This document shows positions 1 to 14,859 of a stretch of 64,000 nucleotides of DNA, piece after piece. The notes below the pieces were generated by a model. It had not been told where the DNA came from. It made no database searches and worked only from the letters and a program-made list of their open reading frames with translations. Within the stretch, counting starts at the first letter, position 1, and the number at the start of each line of letters is the position of its first letter. The stretch is from NCBI GenBank assembly GCA_033032175.1, contig CM065309.1, positions 12,152,001 to 12,216,000 on the forward strand. The letters run 5' to 3'. The translations under genes and the position numbers were made by a program. Origin of the DNA: Saturnia japonica (lineage: Eukaryota > Arthropoda > Insecta > Lepidoptera > Saturniidae).

Positions 1-3000
1 ATTAGTCATACAAGTTAGGTCAGAAAGTACGTAAAGCGAGAACAAAGTAGTATATAGTAGTAATATCGGGGGCTGAAGATGGTTTTAGTGTCCCGATGAG
101 AACGGAGAATGGCCATACTTTGAAGTATTTTAAGTTTTGTAATCTAAATTAAAAATTTATAAATTTAAAATGCACATAGTTCACATCTAGTGAGCTACAT
201 GTCGACCAACTCTACGTTGAGATAAAATTTTAAAAAGTCTTTATAGACACCTTGAACTGATTTTGTAGTTGCGCAAGAACATTAATATAAAGTCTTAAAT
301 AATTCAAAATTAAAATATGTAAACTGGCTGCAGCAGAAAACTTGAATGTTCATTGCAATTTTACTCTTTCGTACTTCGTTGTTGTTACCGTTCGGTCGAT
401 TTACGTAACCACTTAATGATACATATCACGTCTCTTAGCGTTAATCCTTGGTTGACAGTGAAAGTACCATTAAAAGTGACAGTTCTTATTAATTATTCCA
501 TAGACATATACTAAACAAGCTTTTATTGACATTTGCATAAACTAATTTATCTAATATTTAGTATGATTATCATTTTAAATTAACCAAGGTAGTGTAGTCA
601 TGTAAGAATCCGTGTTCTTCATATTGTCGTGGATATTCTTGGATGAATCTATGAGTTATAAATATAATTCATTATTATTTATTAGTATATATCTTAAGTA
701 TATTTTGTGAATAAATCCGTACATACAATAAAAACAAACTTAAAATGTCATCAAATTATATGCTTTATTTATTACATTCAATATGTATTGTAAACATCGT
801 CGGATCTGTGAAGGTGTTATTAGGTATCGAGATTATATTCTGTTTATTTTATCTGTCTCAGATTATAAGTAAAAAAATACCCCTAATAAAATATATAAAA
901 AAATAGTTAAATGAGGAAACTTACATGGCAATACAGGCGGCGCGGCGCAGGGTACTGCCATACGATCAAACGTACCGCTGCGCCACGCCGGGGCTGGTGA
1001 CGGTGTTATCACGTTTTAAAAATTTGCTAAATTGTAGGGAAACTAAAACTAAATATGTTAATTTGAAATCGCAATAACATTTTTTATTTTCATAATAAAT
1101 AAAATTTTGATATTTCTTTTGGTAATGTCCTTGGGATACCCATGTACCCTTTTCAGATTCGATGGGGTTTTGAATACTTATTTATATAAAGGGTATACTT
1201 TTTTGCTAGAATTTTTAAAAAAATTGTCCCTTTTGCTACTACTTAAATTAACCCAAGTAATTTTAATAACTTCAAGCAATTGCCTTATATTACAAAAACT
1301 ATAATGCTCTGACCTGTGGCTCTGATAATATTGAGGTTAGGAAAATGCAAGTATAGATTTCAATGCGACATAAAAAACGTGGGAAAGAGGTAACACACAA
1401 CAATAAACACAATGGAAATATGATCGTTACGTGGTTTGTGTGGCGTAAAATAAGATGAACTAAATTCACTTGTTGGTGTGGTTCTAAAATTATATATCTT
1501 TGATTTTTTAGATTATATCTTTTATCCTATATAGATAGTTATTCCATTAGAAAGTAAATGAATTGATCTTATTAAATCATAAATAAACTTCCATACTTGA
1601 ATTTGACAGTGTTATTTATGTTTGATATAAAACTGACATTGTTTATAATTATTAAGCTTCACAATATGATAGTTATTTCATAGAAATTTATTATTTTATG
1701 GTAGCAAAGCAAATTGACGGCTCTGTTCCTGTTGGTAAGCACAGTACAATCCTAACAAAACGGCGCGGCGCGACGACTACCGACCTGCGTTAATTTAACT
1801 TGATATACACAGGTTGATCCCAAAACGCGACACGAAAAAGTGAGTCACTGTGACAGACTTTTCACCACATACATGATGGTCACGACCCAGTCGGGCAAAA
1901 TAGCTATCGCTATTTCCTCGTTCGTTACTCAGCACGGTATTACTATTATTATAGCCATAAAGGAAATTACAAATTGTACTGTAATGTCGTATTTAATATA
2001 TCGAAGTTAAAATTTGAGTGAGAATTGCAATAATAATTAACAGTCTATGAAAGTAATTACTGTCGATTTTTCACTGTTTTTGAATAATCATAAACGTTCG
2101 GAACGGGCTTAATGATTGAGTTCATGCCTACTTGTAACCATGACCTACGGTAGCAAAATATGGCTAGTCATATTTCAACTGGTTCATAAATTTAAAGTCA
2201 CCTACTGAGAGATAAGTATTGAAGGAAGAATGTTAAAATTTATTAAAAACATAATACCCTTTAGCACTTAGGTATAAGGTCTTCCTATCACTAAACACAT
2301 TTTCAGCATAGTTTAAGTAGTTTCAGAGATTGTCTCCTACAAACACATACACTTTACCCTTTTAATATAGAAATATACATTATTTCGTTGATGCAGTATG
2401 ATTAAGATAATATAGTTACTTATTATGTAATACTTAATAATATACATATTTTTTGTTTTCTTTATAGCTTATCTCTGAATTAAGCATAAAATCAGATAAA
2501 TTATGTTCTAGAAAATAGAAAGTTGATACGGGATGTAGAGCACCCAACGAGCCTTAAGGGGCAAAACCTGTGTAGTAAGTCAATCAAAAGACACGTTTAA
2601 GATTGAAGTGATTTGTTGAGGAGAAATCCCACAACCAACTCACCATTACGGGTATCGTAAAAAGTAAATTACATTTGAAATTTTATGTCAAGTTCACATT
2701 TCATTTATTTTGTTGGTCCGAGAAAAAGGACTATATTGTAAACTCGTTGCAATTTTATACTTTCACGAAGTAATAAATAAGCATATAATAATTTTTGTAA
2801 AGTTGCAGATTTAAAAAAAGGCAAATAAATATTGTTAATTAATGGTAACTAATTACATAAATTACTTGCTCAACGCTTAGGTACATTTCTATGGTGTCGT
2901 AATTTAAAACTTCGGTTTTAAAATGTAATATAATATCACTTAAATTTTTTTTCTTGTATAAGTAGACTTATTAAAATAATACCTAATGCAATATCAGCGA

Positions 3001-6000
3001 ATGCAACAACGTTCAGTAACATTGTATAAATAAATGCATATTTAAATGCAAAAATAATTTCATTGTTCCTTTATTTTTTGGTTAATGATAATTTTGCCAG
3101 GACTTAAGATACGATAACAAGATTAAAAATAAAATATACCTCGTACTTTTAAAAGTTAAATATTATATAAGCTATTATATAATAATTATAATTATAAATA
3201 ATAAAATAAGTGGTTATTAAAGGATAACTCTTTTGGAATTCTCATCGTGTTTTTTTAAAGCTTTTGATACTTTATTAGTAAAGTCTATCTCAAATAATTA
3301 TAAGTAGATTGAGGTTGATTTTATCAATACCAGAAAATGTCTTAGGCGGCCGCCAGATGATAAACCATCAATATCTTCTCTGCGTGCAAAGTAATGAATA
3401 TTACTGTAATAAAATACTATATATAAATAGTACTATAATCATAATGAATCAATTAAAATACAGAATCACCAATGAAATATAATTTAATATAATAATATTA
3501 TAAAAAAGTAATTCAATTATATTATTTAATGATAATTATATTATCTTTAATGATATTATAATTTCGAATAAGTTATTCATCAAATTCATTCGAATTAGTT
3601 AGTTCATCACCAAGAGTAGTTTTTTCTAATAACAATAAGTCAGTTCCTAGTAAGAAGTAATGTATTATGGTTAGGCACAGTTTGACTTTATTTTTAGGCA
3701 ATCACAATAGTAAATATCTTTTAAACCAGATTGAAAATGATTAAAATATTCAGTCTCCCCTTTGACCAAAACTGGGCAAAGAAAAAAAAGCTTAATTATA
3801 AATGATATAATAATAATAATGATGAATTAATATATACAGCAACTGCATATATAAGTAACAAGCTAAAAAGAAATCACGTTGTGGCTTTCTGTCTAATTAT
3901 ATCGCAAAATTTGTTGTTTTTTTTCGTTAATAACTTCATTATGTTATTCATATCCGAATTGAAGAGAAAAAGGTTTATACAAGTTTAAATTACTCCCTCA
4001 ACGTGGGGGGTACGCAGGCGTGAATATAAAGTGTCTATTATAGTATTCTATACAGCAATCACCACAGCTGGTAGTTGTGGTTCTACGGTAATATGTTCCG
4101 ATCGCGTGCTCGTACAATAAAACGATCGTGATTATAATTCTGCGCCACGATATTTTTCTTCATAGTATACTGGTAAGTACAGCGTTGCTGCTAGAAAAAC
4201 TTTCGCACGTAAGTTCCGACACTTAACCGATTGCTTGTAAAATGAACTTTACGTCAACTTATAGGCAGCTAATGGACCAGTTAGTTTGAAATCAATAAAT
4301 GATTATAAATATGTCATTATACCCAAATCAGTAAGTAACACCATTATGCAAGTACTCAATAGTGTAATTTCAGCATGATGAACTTTAGTTTGCATTCCTT
4401 GTTAGTGAATATAATGCGCCAAAGTAATCTGAAGAGGTACAGTGATTAGGCAATTGGTGAATGTGTGTCAGAGACGGCGAGCCAGTGCCGCGTGCCACTT
4501 GAAAGCAAATAGTGCAACGTCCTTGTGATGGCTTCATACTGGTCGGTAAGAGAGTAAGCCATGAGGTCAACTTGTTTTCCGTTATGGATGCATCTGACGA
4601 TACTAAAGATGCTTTGCAATTTTTGTAACACTATAGACTCACTTAGAGATGTTTCATATATGTATATTATATGGTTGTATGTACTTATTCAAATACATGC
4701 ACACTGTGCAAGCTATGCGGTGAGGGAGGAGACCATAATTTGATAATAATATCTTATATGTATGTATATGAAAAAGGTATCGTTATAAATAATACCAACA
4801 TAAAAATGGTACATTGCTAGACAAAGACTTCTTTTTCCAGTGGTAAATATGTGTTTAATAATAACTCACGATAAATTCAAACACTAAATGTTCTAATGTT
4901 TTATTTGTCAAGTGTCTACATGTTTACCTTTCTTCCAATGTTTTTCTTTTAATATATGAGAATACCGATCAGTTCGTTGCTAAATGCCACATCTTGAAAA
5001 TGTGGATATTGAATAGATATGGTAATAAATATCATTACAATTTGTTCCATTCCACTCCCAGCATTTTCTATTTCTTTTTAATAATGTGTAATTTATTTTT
5101 CTTTTTGATTGACCTAGGCGTTACTTTGCGGAAATCCATCGTAAATAATTAATCCGGAAATTGAAATTTGAAGTAGATAAGAAACTTTCGGATTAATTAT
5201 TGTGTAATGTGTAATTAATAAATATTGTATTTACAAACAAAATAAAAATTGTGTGTACATACAATAGGAAAAAAAAATACAAATTCTGATATTGGCATAT
5301 TCTTTTAACAATAATAATAATAATTCGTATCAATTTTATTTTATTATAATGTTTATAATAATAATATCTACAATGTTTGTTAAAATACTATTATAGCAGT
5401 TATTTATAATAAATATGAATTTAGGTTCTATTTTTTGTAAGTGGCATCATGGACATGTCGATTTTGTTCTGGTATTAATTTTTACAAGGGTACAAATTAC
5501 ACAAAATTCATATAGTAATTAAAAGTATAAATGTCGACATAGGTATATATAAGACTGGGTCATTGGTTTGCAGTCGGCGAAAGTATTTGTTTTCTCTTGA
5601 GAGACGGTCTGGTTTTGTCTGTCGATGCAAACCGTAAAGAATTTCTTTTTCCACTAGTTGATGAAAGTTATTAGAAAATTGATTGGTTCTAACTTTCAGG
5701 TGAGACGAGAATATTAGTTTCGCTGTAAGTTTTATTAATGAAATAATGCCCCATCTGTACAAGAGTGCGACACTCACAACGCAATATTCAAATTCTAATA
5801 CACATTAACAAAACGAGTTTTCCTTTCGTATAAGGCCGGCTCCAAATAGAAAATTAAAGAATACAGCGCACATAGCTTATGAATATAAATACAAGCACTG
5901 TATGAACAATCATATTCCAAGCAAAATACTCGACATGTTATTTATCCCATTTCATATAGAAACTTCAAGCAAACTTATATGTTATACCAGGGACGTATAA

Positions 6001-6300
6001 AAAAGGTGGACGGAGTTTCGCTAAGATAAAAGTGAAGTATAGCAATGGCGGACACGTATTTCTGTGAGAGTTTTTACAGTATTCCTAAGACAAGAAACTT
6101 TAAAAATAATAATAAATAAAATTACACAAAAGTTTTTAACTCTCGGAGATCTAGAGAGACAACATTACTTTGCTGTCGGTAAACTCTCGCACATAAAAGG
6201 ATTTTGATGTAATATACATCGTCTGCACTCCTATATTTTAGTGGGCGCCCAGAGGGATGTATTAAAGAAAGATGTCTTTGATAAATTAATCCAGAGGTAA
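1..6300. other. Gene-free AT-rich stretch
   Basis: Apart from the small GC-rich patch at 920-1005 and a moderately GC-rich patch at 4440-4600, I see no exon, RNA gene or recognisable transposon. The two overlapping minus-strand frames at 4385-4631 encode nothing I recognise. Likely intergenic or a large intron. Confidence 0.6.
920..1005 (-). other. GC-rich island; possible minus-strand exon end
   Basis: An isolated GC-rich stretch in AT-rich DNA. On the minus strand one frame is open (PRRGAAVRLIVWQYPAPRRL) up to a good donor, GCCAT|GTAAGT, at about 924. No homology is recognised, so exon status is speculative. Confidence 0.25.
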
Positions 6301-6334
6301 AAATTACAATAAAATTGATAATTTTATTTATTAA

Positions 6335-6495
6335 CTAGCTGTGTCTGCGGCTTCGCTCGCGTGTACTACAGAATTATTGTTTGTGTTTTTTAGATAAGGA
6401 CCAAGTATCTAAAGGGGGGAAAAATCAAAATCCACCCAATAGTTTTTACATGATACGCGAACAACGGCACATATCTATTATTTTATTTATATAGA
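6335..6495 (-). mobile_element. Short non-autonomous Helitron-like element
   Basis: Read on the minus strand, it starts A|TCTATATAAATAAAAT at 6495 and ends with GCGAAGCCGCAGACACAGCTAG|T at 6335. That is a 5' TC preceded by A and a 3' CTAG followed by T, the Helitron signature, with a GC-rich segment just before the end. It is 161 bp with no coding capacity. Confidence 0.65.
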
Positions 6496-8415
6496 TGATG
6501 AATTGCTAGAATTCCTTATGTTGGGTTAATTTTTTATATATTTGTTTTTTACTTTCAAAGAATAGATCCTTTTTTAGAGAAATGAAATGAAATGTGATCC
6601 CCTGATTTTTTAGAAGGAAACTACTATGGTTCCGACATTTCTCCACCTCTTTACTACATATTACGGCATTTTTAAATATTTTACTAAACTTGACAAAACT
6701 GTCAAGTGGGCTAGATTTGGAGCGATAATTGCGAGCGATTGACTTATTATAGTGTGAATGTGTGCGTGCTTGCTCGTACGTATAAGCGAACTAACATAGT
6801 ATGAGTGATTCATCGCTATCTTAGTGAACATTCCGTCCGCCTTTTTGTATGTCATGTGTTTTACCTACTTTTTTTTATTTCCTATAGATAAAATGATCAA
6901 CTATTAGGTAAGGAGAATAGACAATATGGCCTAATCTCGCATGTGTTTGTTATTTTGTAAAATTGTAAGCACAGTATAATACAAAAAATATGTATATATA
7001 CATCTTGTTATTAGTACCACAAATCTTGTTTGAAAAAGCTGTTTCATATATTTCCTTAATTTAAGTATCTCATTTCAGTATGTTGAATATGATATTTATA
7101 ATTTGTAAGTGTTTGTAAGTGTAAGTGTACATGTGCTATGATTAGTGCACGGTTACATATAAAAATTATTATTTCGAAATGTATAATTTTGTTCTGTCAT
7201 CTTAAAAACAACATAGCACTTAAAACTAAGTAACGTAGAAATAAATGTACGAAACGTAAAGTTCAAGTACATAGATTTTTTGTATTGACTCTTCTTAAAT
7301 ATTAATTTCAAGTAATAAGATTCTTTGCTCATCCTTGATCAGTAAGAACAAGAAGCTTGTTAAATGAAGTGTACTGTTTATGAACCTAATAAACAAATTA
7401 TTTCAGCTATAATTCGTAGTCACTAGAAATTAAAGGATCTTGAATTTAATTAAACTTAGTTCGATGATTATAAGATAGCTCTTTTACATAATTACAATAC
7501 TAAGATTATATAATGATTTACTTTATCATACAACTGATTTAAAAGAGTTTTTCTAAGACATTTATTATAGCAATATCAACTTTTTTGGAATTTATTACAT
7601 TTTTTGCAGACAAGTGCCTTTTGGTATATATCTGGCATGTGTACCTACAGAGTATTAGTTCATATAAAGCGTTACACGTACGTATAACAATGCAAATGAT
7701 AGGCGACCTGTAGTGTGTCTCTATACACAAGTAGCGTACCTATCAATTTTATTGCGATACTTTACTCGTGTGGAAATTCATATGTACTATAAGGTACACA
7801 TAAAATATAGGATATTATCGTCTGTTAGAAATGTTTTAAAATAATATTATTATTTTTTTCGCTTAATCGTAGGCATGTCATCTGTTACTTACTACACACT
7901 AGTTCTTTGTTGTTTAAAGTATTGTCTAATTATATGAGTTCAAACATATTATTAATAGTATTATTATCATCGGTGCTTTATACCTAGGTAATAATATATA
8001 CATACGCATCAATACATTTTCTTCTGCTAAACACGGTATAAGAAAATTATGCTTGTTTTCACTAAAAACAATAGCATTATGAAACTGCTGTTTTTTGGCC
8101 TAGAATGTTGTAATACTCACATACAACGTGGACTATGAGGTCACCGAGTATTGTTAGATAAAAAAAAAATTGAAACAATGTGTATTGTGTAAATATGCTT
8201 GCTCCGGGGAGCAAAACGATTGGCATGCTAAGAGCATTCGATCTGAAACTCCGCTCATTCTGTTCATTGCTATTCTTATCGTGCTCTGATTATCAATGCT
8301 ATATTTTTTCTTTGTATCAAATACCGTCGCCTAATATTATTTTTATTAATAACGTGTAAATTGTAATATTTGAGAAATTTGTTGTCAACGGTTTTATCTT
8401 TAATTTTATTACGTA

Positions 8416-8530
8416 CTAGCTGGCCTCGTAGACGTTGTTTTGCCCTTTCCAATAGGTAGCTCGCACTATTATTAAAAAAAAGAATAAGCCGATTCGATCC
8501 AACCGTTCTCAAGTGATGCTCTAACCAACA
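8416..8530 (-). repeat. Helitron-like 3' end
   Basis: The minus strand ends with ACAACGTCTACGAGGCCAG followed by CTAG|T at 8416. Upstream is AACGGTTGGATCGAATCGG, a phrase common in such elements. The 5' end was not identified. Confidence 0.5.
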
Positions 8531-9764
8531 AATAGTATTTCGTTGTTATTTATATAAATTAATAGACTTCGTACTTTCATTCGCATTTTTAGTAATATTT
8601 TATGATCAGATAGATATAAATAAAAGTATGCTAAATATTCACATTAGTGTTTAACAGATAAATGTTTAGAAATTAACACGATTCAATTAGCATTAACAAA
8701 TACTCATAAATTTATGAGTTGATGCGCCAGCGGAAACCAATAATTAATCTATGTAAATACTTTTATTTGTCGCAGAAATTAACACAAATGTATAGGGGTA
8801 ATAACGTAACCATTCCAAAGTACCTAATTACAGAATCCTAATGTTTAACAGGTTATTATACGGTATAAAGATATGAACCGTATCTATTAGTGTTTTGAAG
8901 ATATTTCAAAATCTATTTTTTTATGAGAAATGGTTGGAAGAACTGGAATTGATCATTTTATGTACCTACTTATGCCAATGAAGTAAATACATAGAACGGC
9001 GTAATGAAGGTTTGGGTTAGTATCTAACTAAAAGTTTGTTGATAAAGTGATTTATTAAAATATTTGCTATTGTAGCGACATCTACATAGCGACTTCTATC
9101 GAGCCACATACGACGCATCCTACATCGCGCTATAGAAATTAACTCTTCAATTGAGTATATATACAAGAACCCGACTACAACCGTTGGGCAGCTGCCCGCC
9201 AGACATAACACCCGTTTGGTCGGAGGTTCCTCCCTTTGCAATAGTTCTTCTACACTATTATTAGGGGACATTCATTTATGACTGTGAAAATATATCCTTG
9301 GTTTGAAACAATAGTGAATTGAGTAATAAAAAAGCAAAATAGTGACAAATAAATACGAATACCTTATAAAAATGAAGCTACTTAAAAAAATAAAGACAGG
9401 CAGACAAGACAGATTTTATGACATCAATACAAATGAAATTAGTTAAATACGGCTTGCAATTGATGCTATCCATTGTTCCAAGTCACGGTGAAGCTGTAAA
9501 AGCCGTCAGAGGCTTCAGGGCCCCTAGAGCTAATAGTATAGCCAGTTAGAAAAAAAATTATACAATCCCGCCCCCTAATTGCTTATTCCGCAAAAGCGAA
9601 GCGACAGTGGAAATCGCTTAACATCGACTTCAAAATCGCAAATTCAGATTATGTTTGGTACATCACTTTGAAACCTAAATGGTCACAGAGAGTCTGCTTT
9701 CAGAGGAATTGAGGTTTCCCCAATAGACTATAGTATGAGGCTATTCAAAAAGGGAGTGATTTGG

Positions 9765-9885
9765 TTTTTAAAGGGTCGGTAATGCGCATGTGATGCATCT
9801 GGTGTTGCAAGCGTCCAAAGGCTGCAGTGATGTTTTACCACCAGGTGGACCATATACTTGTTTGCCACCATCGTAGTATTAAAAA
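9765..9885 (+). repeat. Diverged 3' module shared with the 12.6-kb repeat
   Basis: GGTCGGTAATGCGCATGTG, GGTGTTGCAAGCGTCCAAAG, ACCACCAGGTGGACC and TTGTTTGCCACC parallel the order of motifs at 12620-12690. Only the 3' module is present. Confidence 0.5.
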
Positions 9886-10494
9886 AATATGGTTTGTACA
9901 TAATACACATTTGCGATTATGAAACAATTTCTGCTATCGGTTTGCTCTTTTATTTGCTATGTATTTGGGGAGCTGAGTTATTTAACGGTTCTGTAATACA
10001 TTTTTTTTTCTTCACGATAAATTCAACGACCTGAATAATAAACTTTAAAGTCAAAACGTTTTGTTTAGAAGACAAATTAACAACATGTAGGTTATCATCA
10101 GAAAATTGTGTTTTGATGCAACAGTACGGAAACCGCGAATGCAATACCCGTACCGATGTTATGAGACAGCGGTTTGAGAGCATCGGAGTAGAACTACGAC
10201 GTAATAGCTTTTATGAGTGTTGTTATGTCATACATGTACCTATGTAAAATGATATATTGAGGGCATGCAGTAAATTGTTAGTCATTAAGTCAATTTTTGA
10301 GGTCTACAAAACAAAACGTCATGTCACGTAGAAGTTATTATTGAGTGTTGCAACGAAATGTTAAAAGTTCAAAGTATTATTTATTTATTAAATACTAAAT
10401 TGATATTCTTATTTAGACTGTTATTCTGTTTCGATATTAGTATTGCTGAAAAACTACATCTATTTGTATAAGATACTGGTCGTTTATCTATAGT

Positions 10495-10690
10495 ATAATA
10501 TTATAAAGCTCAAGGAGAATGTTATTGGATATACACAAACTGATCTCGGAATACGACAAACCAAAAGTAAATCATAGATGGGTTTGTCACTATGTGTATG
10601 GTATTGTAATTATATGCCAATATTAAACCAACACATTAACCGTCCTAATAAAACATTAAACACGTCGTCCTGGCTATCGCGCGTTAACAT
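10495..10690 (-). repeat. Reverse-oriented fragment of the 36.5-37.9 kb element
   Basis: The minus-strand reading of AAATCATAGATGGGTTTGTC and GTATGGTATTGTAATTATATG matches 37600-37840, including the duplicated 'ATCTATGATTTTCTTTTGG' segment. The CTAGT end and the hexamer array are absent. Confidence 0.6.
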
Positions 10691-11040
10691 CAATGATGTC
10701 TGTTATAAAAATAAGTGGCATGATTAGTGAGTAAAATTTACAAGCTGAATTTAATTACAAACCGCTAATTTGAAACACAAGCGGGTATAAACAAACACTC
10801 GCAAGGGCAAGAAACATGTACTCGCCTTACGGTGAGCGCACGGATGACACGTATCTTTTATAGTATTGTGTGTAGAATAATGACATTAAATTATGAAATA
10901 TTATGAACACTTACGATTCGTGTTCCGCTATAAACAAATGAAAGACAGTAGGCGATTCTGATTGGATGTGAAGCGTAATGTGATATTGTTTCCATTGCGA
11001 TTATACGCAATTTATGGATGAATCAGATTTAAAAATACAA

Positions 11041-11530
11041 TCTATATTAATAAATGTGTAGTTCTGTTTGTTACTGTTATTTCTCATCGAAATTTCTTAA
11101 TAGACAGACATCTATATACTAATTACATAAAAGGATTGACTGACATATCGACGTACAGCTCAAACTACTGGGGCAAGGACCATGAAAGTTTGCACGTAGG
11201 TTTCTTTGACAGTATAGATGAGCACTATGGTAGAATTTTTGGAGTTTCAACCCCTTAAAAAAAGTGGCGGTGAAAAAGAGGATGAAAGTTTGTATGAAAA
11301 TCAGTCAATTTTGAAGATAGATCTATAAAAAGCAATTTAGCAATTCAGTTAGAAAGTAAAAAAGTGGGTATTTCATAGTCATCAAAATGTTTAAAAATAT
11401 TTTTTTTTATTAATTTTCAATTGATTTTGATGAAATTTTGTACACGGGAAACAATAAAATTACGAGACAAAATTAAATACTTGGTAATAAACGCGTTTAC
11501 AGCCGCAGTATATATAGTATATATACAGCC
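11041..11530 (+). repeat. Degenerate Helitron-like copy related to 39110-39330
   Basis: It starts A|TCTATATTAATAAATGTG at 11041, like the element at 23038. It then carries ACTGGGGCAAGGACCATG, GGTGAAAAAGAGGATGAAAG, TTTTGAAGATAGATCTAT and a degraded GC-rich end near 11515 (TTTACAGCCGCAGTATAT). The terminal CTAGT is lost. Confidence 0.5.
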
Positions 11531-12339
11531 GCAATATATAAGTAAAGTATTGTTCGAAATAATGTAATATTAATATTTTTACCTATTCTGTTATATGATG
11601 AATGATAGAAAATCCTGCGCTTTGTTTGTTACATTGATATTTTTCAAAGAATTGGAGTTTCAGTACTTGTTCAGCAAAAAGGGTTGTACTGTAACATTAT
11701 TTTATTAACTCGTGTTTTGTTATCTCTTACTTGCTCTACAATAAATAACAATTAATGCATTCTTTACTCAGTAAGAAATAAGAATTCTTACAATAAGTTC
11801 ATATTTAACGTGTACTTGTTGTTTTATAGATACAAAGACATACAGTACAGTTCAAAAATAAAAGTAAGGTGATTGCCAAGTGTTGAAGATCCAATAACAA
11901 TTACCATCTTTAATTTGGCTTGCTACTACAACAAAGAACACCGCTACGTACTTGAATATATACTTGCTGATCTCGTTAGGTTAGATGGATCACTATAATG
12001 GGATTTTCGCCCTGTGAATGCTAATCGCGATCCAACCGGGTATTTTTTTATCTATGTATCAGCACGCCATAATCCTACATGGGTACGTAGAAAGAATGAA
12101 ACAATTTTTTTTCTATCCTTAATAATCTTTTTCATGCATCCGCCTAGTTTCCAGATATTTCTAACTTTCCTAATTTTATTTGATCCACGTTTAAGACACA
12201 CTTTATTAGACCGACTAGTTTGCGTATCTTTTCTAGTCTAGAAGGCAAATAACGCCCTATAAATCTTAAGTGTACTTCTTTCGACATACCTTTTTTTAAA
12301 TCATAGATTTTGCGTTTGGTGATAATCTCAACTGATGTT

Positions 12340-12700
12340 ATGTGGCCTAGCGGAAAGACTGCATCTCAAGTGCGTGCAAGTGTTCCTGCGGTGAGTAGTC
12401 TTTCCAGTGCTCTTTGGAAAAAGGGTTGAAAGAGGTAGAGCACAAGAGAAATTTCTTTGGAGATTTCTCTTTACTTGAGGCTGTCCGACTGGTGGAATAC
12501 CTCCACTGTACAGAAGATTACAGCCAAATAACCTTGTGTTGTGTTCCTGCGGTGAGTTGGCTACCCAGAACTCCTTGGGGCAGAGGGATTCAAATTCAGC
12601 AATGCGCTAGTGTTATATCTGTAGTATTACAAGCGCCCATAGCCTCTTATCATCAGGCGGGCCGTATGCTTGATTGCCACCTTGTTTGAATGGAAAAAAA
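12340..12700 (+). repeat. SINE-like repeat with lepidopteran 3' motif
   Basis: It opens with a tRNA-like GTGGCCTAGCGGAAAGAC. It contains the segment TTCCTGCGGTGAG twice (12383 and 12544 regions) and ends with CAAGCGCCCATAGCCTC, ATCATCAGGCGGGCC and TTGCCACCTT, a 3' module seen in many lepidopteran repeats. The 9765-9885 stretch carries a diverged copy of that module. Small reading frames over it have no recognisable product. Confidence 0.5.
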
Positions 12701-14539
12701 TGCTTGACTTGTTTTATGCATTCACCATTTAAAAACGTGATCACAAAACATTTAGATCGCTCATTAGTGCGTTTAAATTCTAGATTCTTTGTTTTATTTA
12801 TTTGCATTCAGATCGAGAACTACACTTTCACAATTATCTTTCACACATGTGACAAGAGTTTTTAACCTGTTCTAAAACAGGTATGTGTGTTTAACGAGAA
12901 CATTGTACTTCTGAGGTAATGGCTCTTTTCGTCAAAACCTTGTTTCTTGTTGTACTGTATGTTAAGTCTTCTTGTTAGTAAGATCTTGATCTGTCATGTG
13001 GTTGGTTTTATTTAAATTCATAAACTTATGTTATATGACCCTATATTATGCACCTATATTGTGCACAAGTGCAGTGGATTATAAATAATAATTAGGAACA
13101 TGATTTTTAAGTTGCCACAAAAACAACCTGGACCCTGACCTACATTAACTACGCCCATGATTGTGGATGAACACACGTTGCTTTTAAATAACTTAGATAT
13201 CTATTACACTTTATACTTGAATTCATTATTACAGTAGTAGTAACATTATGTTATATAGTTGCTTGAATTGTTCAGTTACTTTCAAGGATATTAAAATCAT
13301 ACATTTAGTATAATATTAAAGATATAGCACGTTTTAACTATTTCTTTGATTAACCTGTAGACTAGTATTTTGTTGGACATTGTAATAATCAGTATCATAG
13401 TGTTTTGTCCTCACATACAGTAATTCACTTCTGGATAATAAATACTTTACCTATGTTTGAAAATAATACCTATCATAATAGTAAATCATCCTACCAAGTA
13501 ATTTAATATACTATAATTAAAACTTAAATAAATACTTTATTTATATTTTTGGTTCGTATACTGTGGCGAGCTTAATTCCGCAAAGTATTTTCTTTCAGCA
13601 TAAGCAGATATTGTGTATTATAAAGTAACTATGAGTAAAAACAAAAGTAACTAATATCTAGAATAGTAGAAAACATGTTTTAAAATTATTATGCTAATGA
13701 GATTATCGTAACTTCTGCTTATGTATAGAGCATCATTCGTATATTCGTAGTACTTATTTTTTATTGTAAGCTGGTTAGATATCAATTTATAAATAAATCA
13801 GTGTTGTTAGTTTATTAGGGAAACAATAGGCAATGGAATTGATGACCGATCAATTGTAACGGTTTTAGTACAACGTTTTTGGCAATCGTTTAAAACATTG
13901 TATAAGTATATCGTCATGTTCTATGTCAAAACATTCGGTCTCAATTATTATGCGACGGGACGTTTATGGCATTCTATAATTGATAAGCTATAAATAAAAT
14001 AATATTTTTACTTTTTTATAGTATAATATATCTGGACTACATACACTATGCTTCTGCTTAGGGGTTAGGCAGTAATGTGACATAAAATATGATGAAATAA
14101 AAGTTAATTCACTCTTAATCCAGCTAGTCACGTAGGTTCCGCATTATTCACGTGAACAAAGTTGCAAACACCAGCTAAGTATTATATAAATATAATATAA
14201 TTTAATAAAGTCTAATAATAAATTGTTGCTCGCGCTTCAACAGCAACACAAAAACCATTTAATTAATTAATAATTAATTGATCTTGACTGTCTATTAAAC
14301 GTCAACGGAACGGATCAACCGGAAAACACCAGTATCGAGTTATAATCAACTACTACTGTTAAGACTAATTTATACTAACATTTGTTTTCCTTAGATCAAT
14401 GTAATTGAGTTTTTATGAAAGTTTACGAAGTTTGTAAGATAACTTAATTCTTGTTGATTTTGGACGATATTCTAATTTTAAAATTGTATTTAAAAAATTA
14501 ACACATTTTTAAAAAATTCTTTATAGGTTTTAGTGTTTG

Positions 14540-14815
14540 GTCACAATTTAACCTGATGATAAATTACGATGTAGCCCAAGATGGTAACACGTTAAGCGCA
14601 GTGTGAGAACTGTCTCTCTAGTGAAGGTGCCAGAACCCACCTGCAGGTCCTTGGAGACAGATTTTCAACTTGAAGGTGATGGCTAGCCAGGCAGGCATTT
14701 GAAAATGACCTACCACCGTGGTATGGTTTCATCACGATGATTTTCTTCACAGAAACTTCAGGTCCGTTGTAGGGATTCGAATCCACGTCGCTCAACGCGG
14801 CGCCCGTGCACGCAA
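14540..14815 (-). mobile_element. SINE, same family as 40910-41220
   Basis: The minus strand contains GGATTCGAATCCC (B box) near 14773-14785, then the family body: CATCGTGATGAAACCATAC, GCCTGGCTAGCCATC, and CTCTTGAGCC-like sequence ending TTGGGCTACATCG. The A-box end runs into GC-rich sequence at about 14815. A small predicted reading frame across it is not a gene. Confidence 0.75.
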
Positions 14816-14859
14816 TTTAAAAAAAAAATCTTGAACTGACCTTACTGTTAGCCTGAGCG

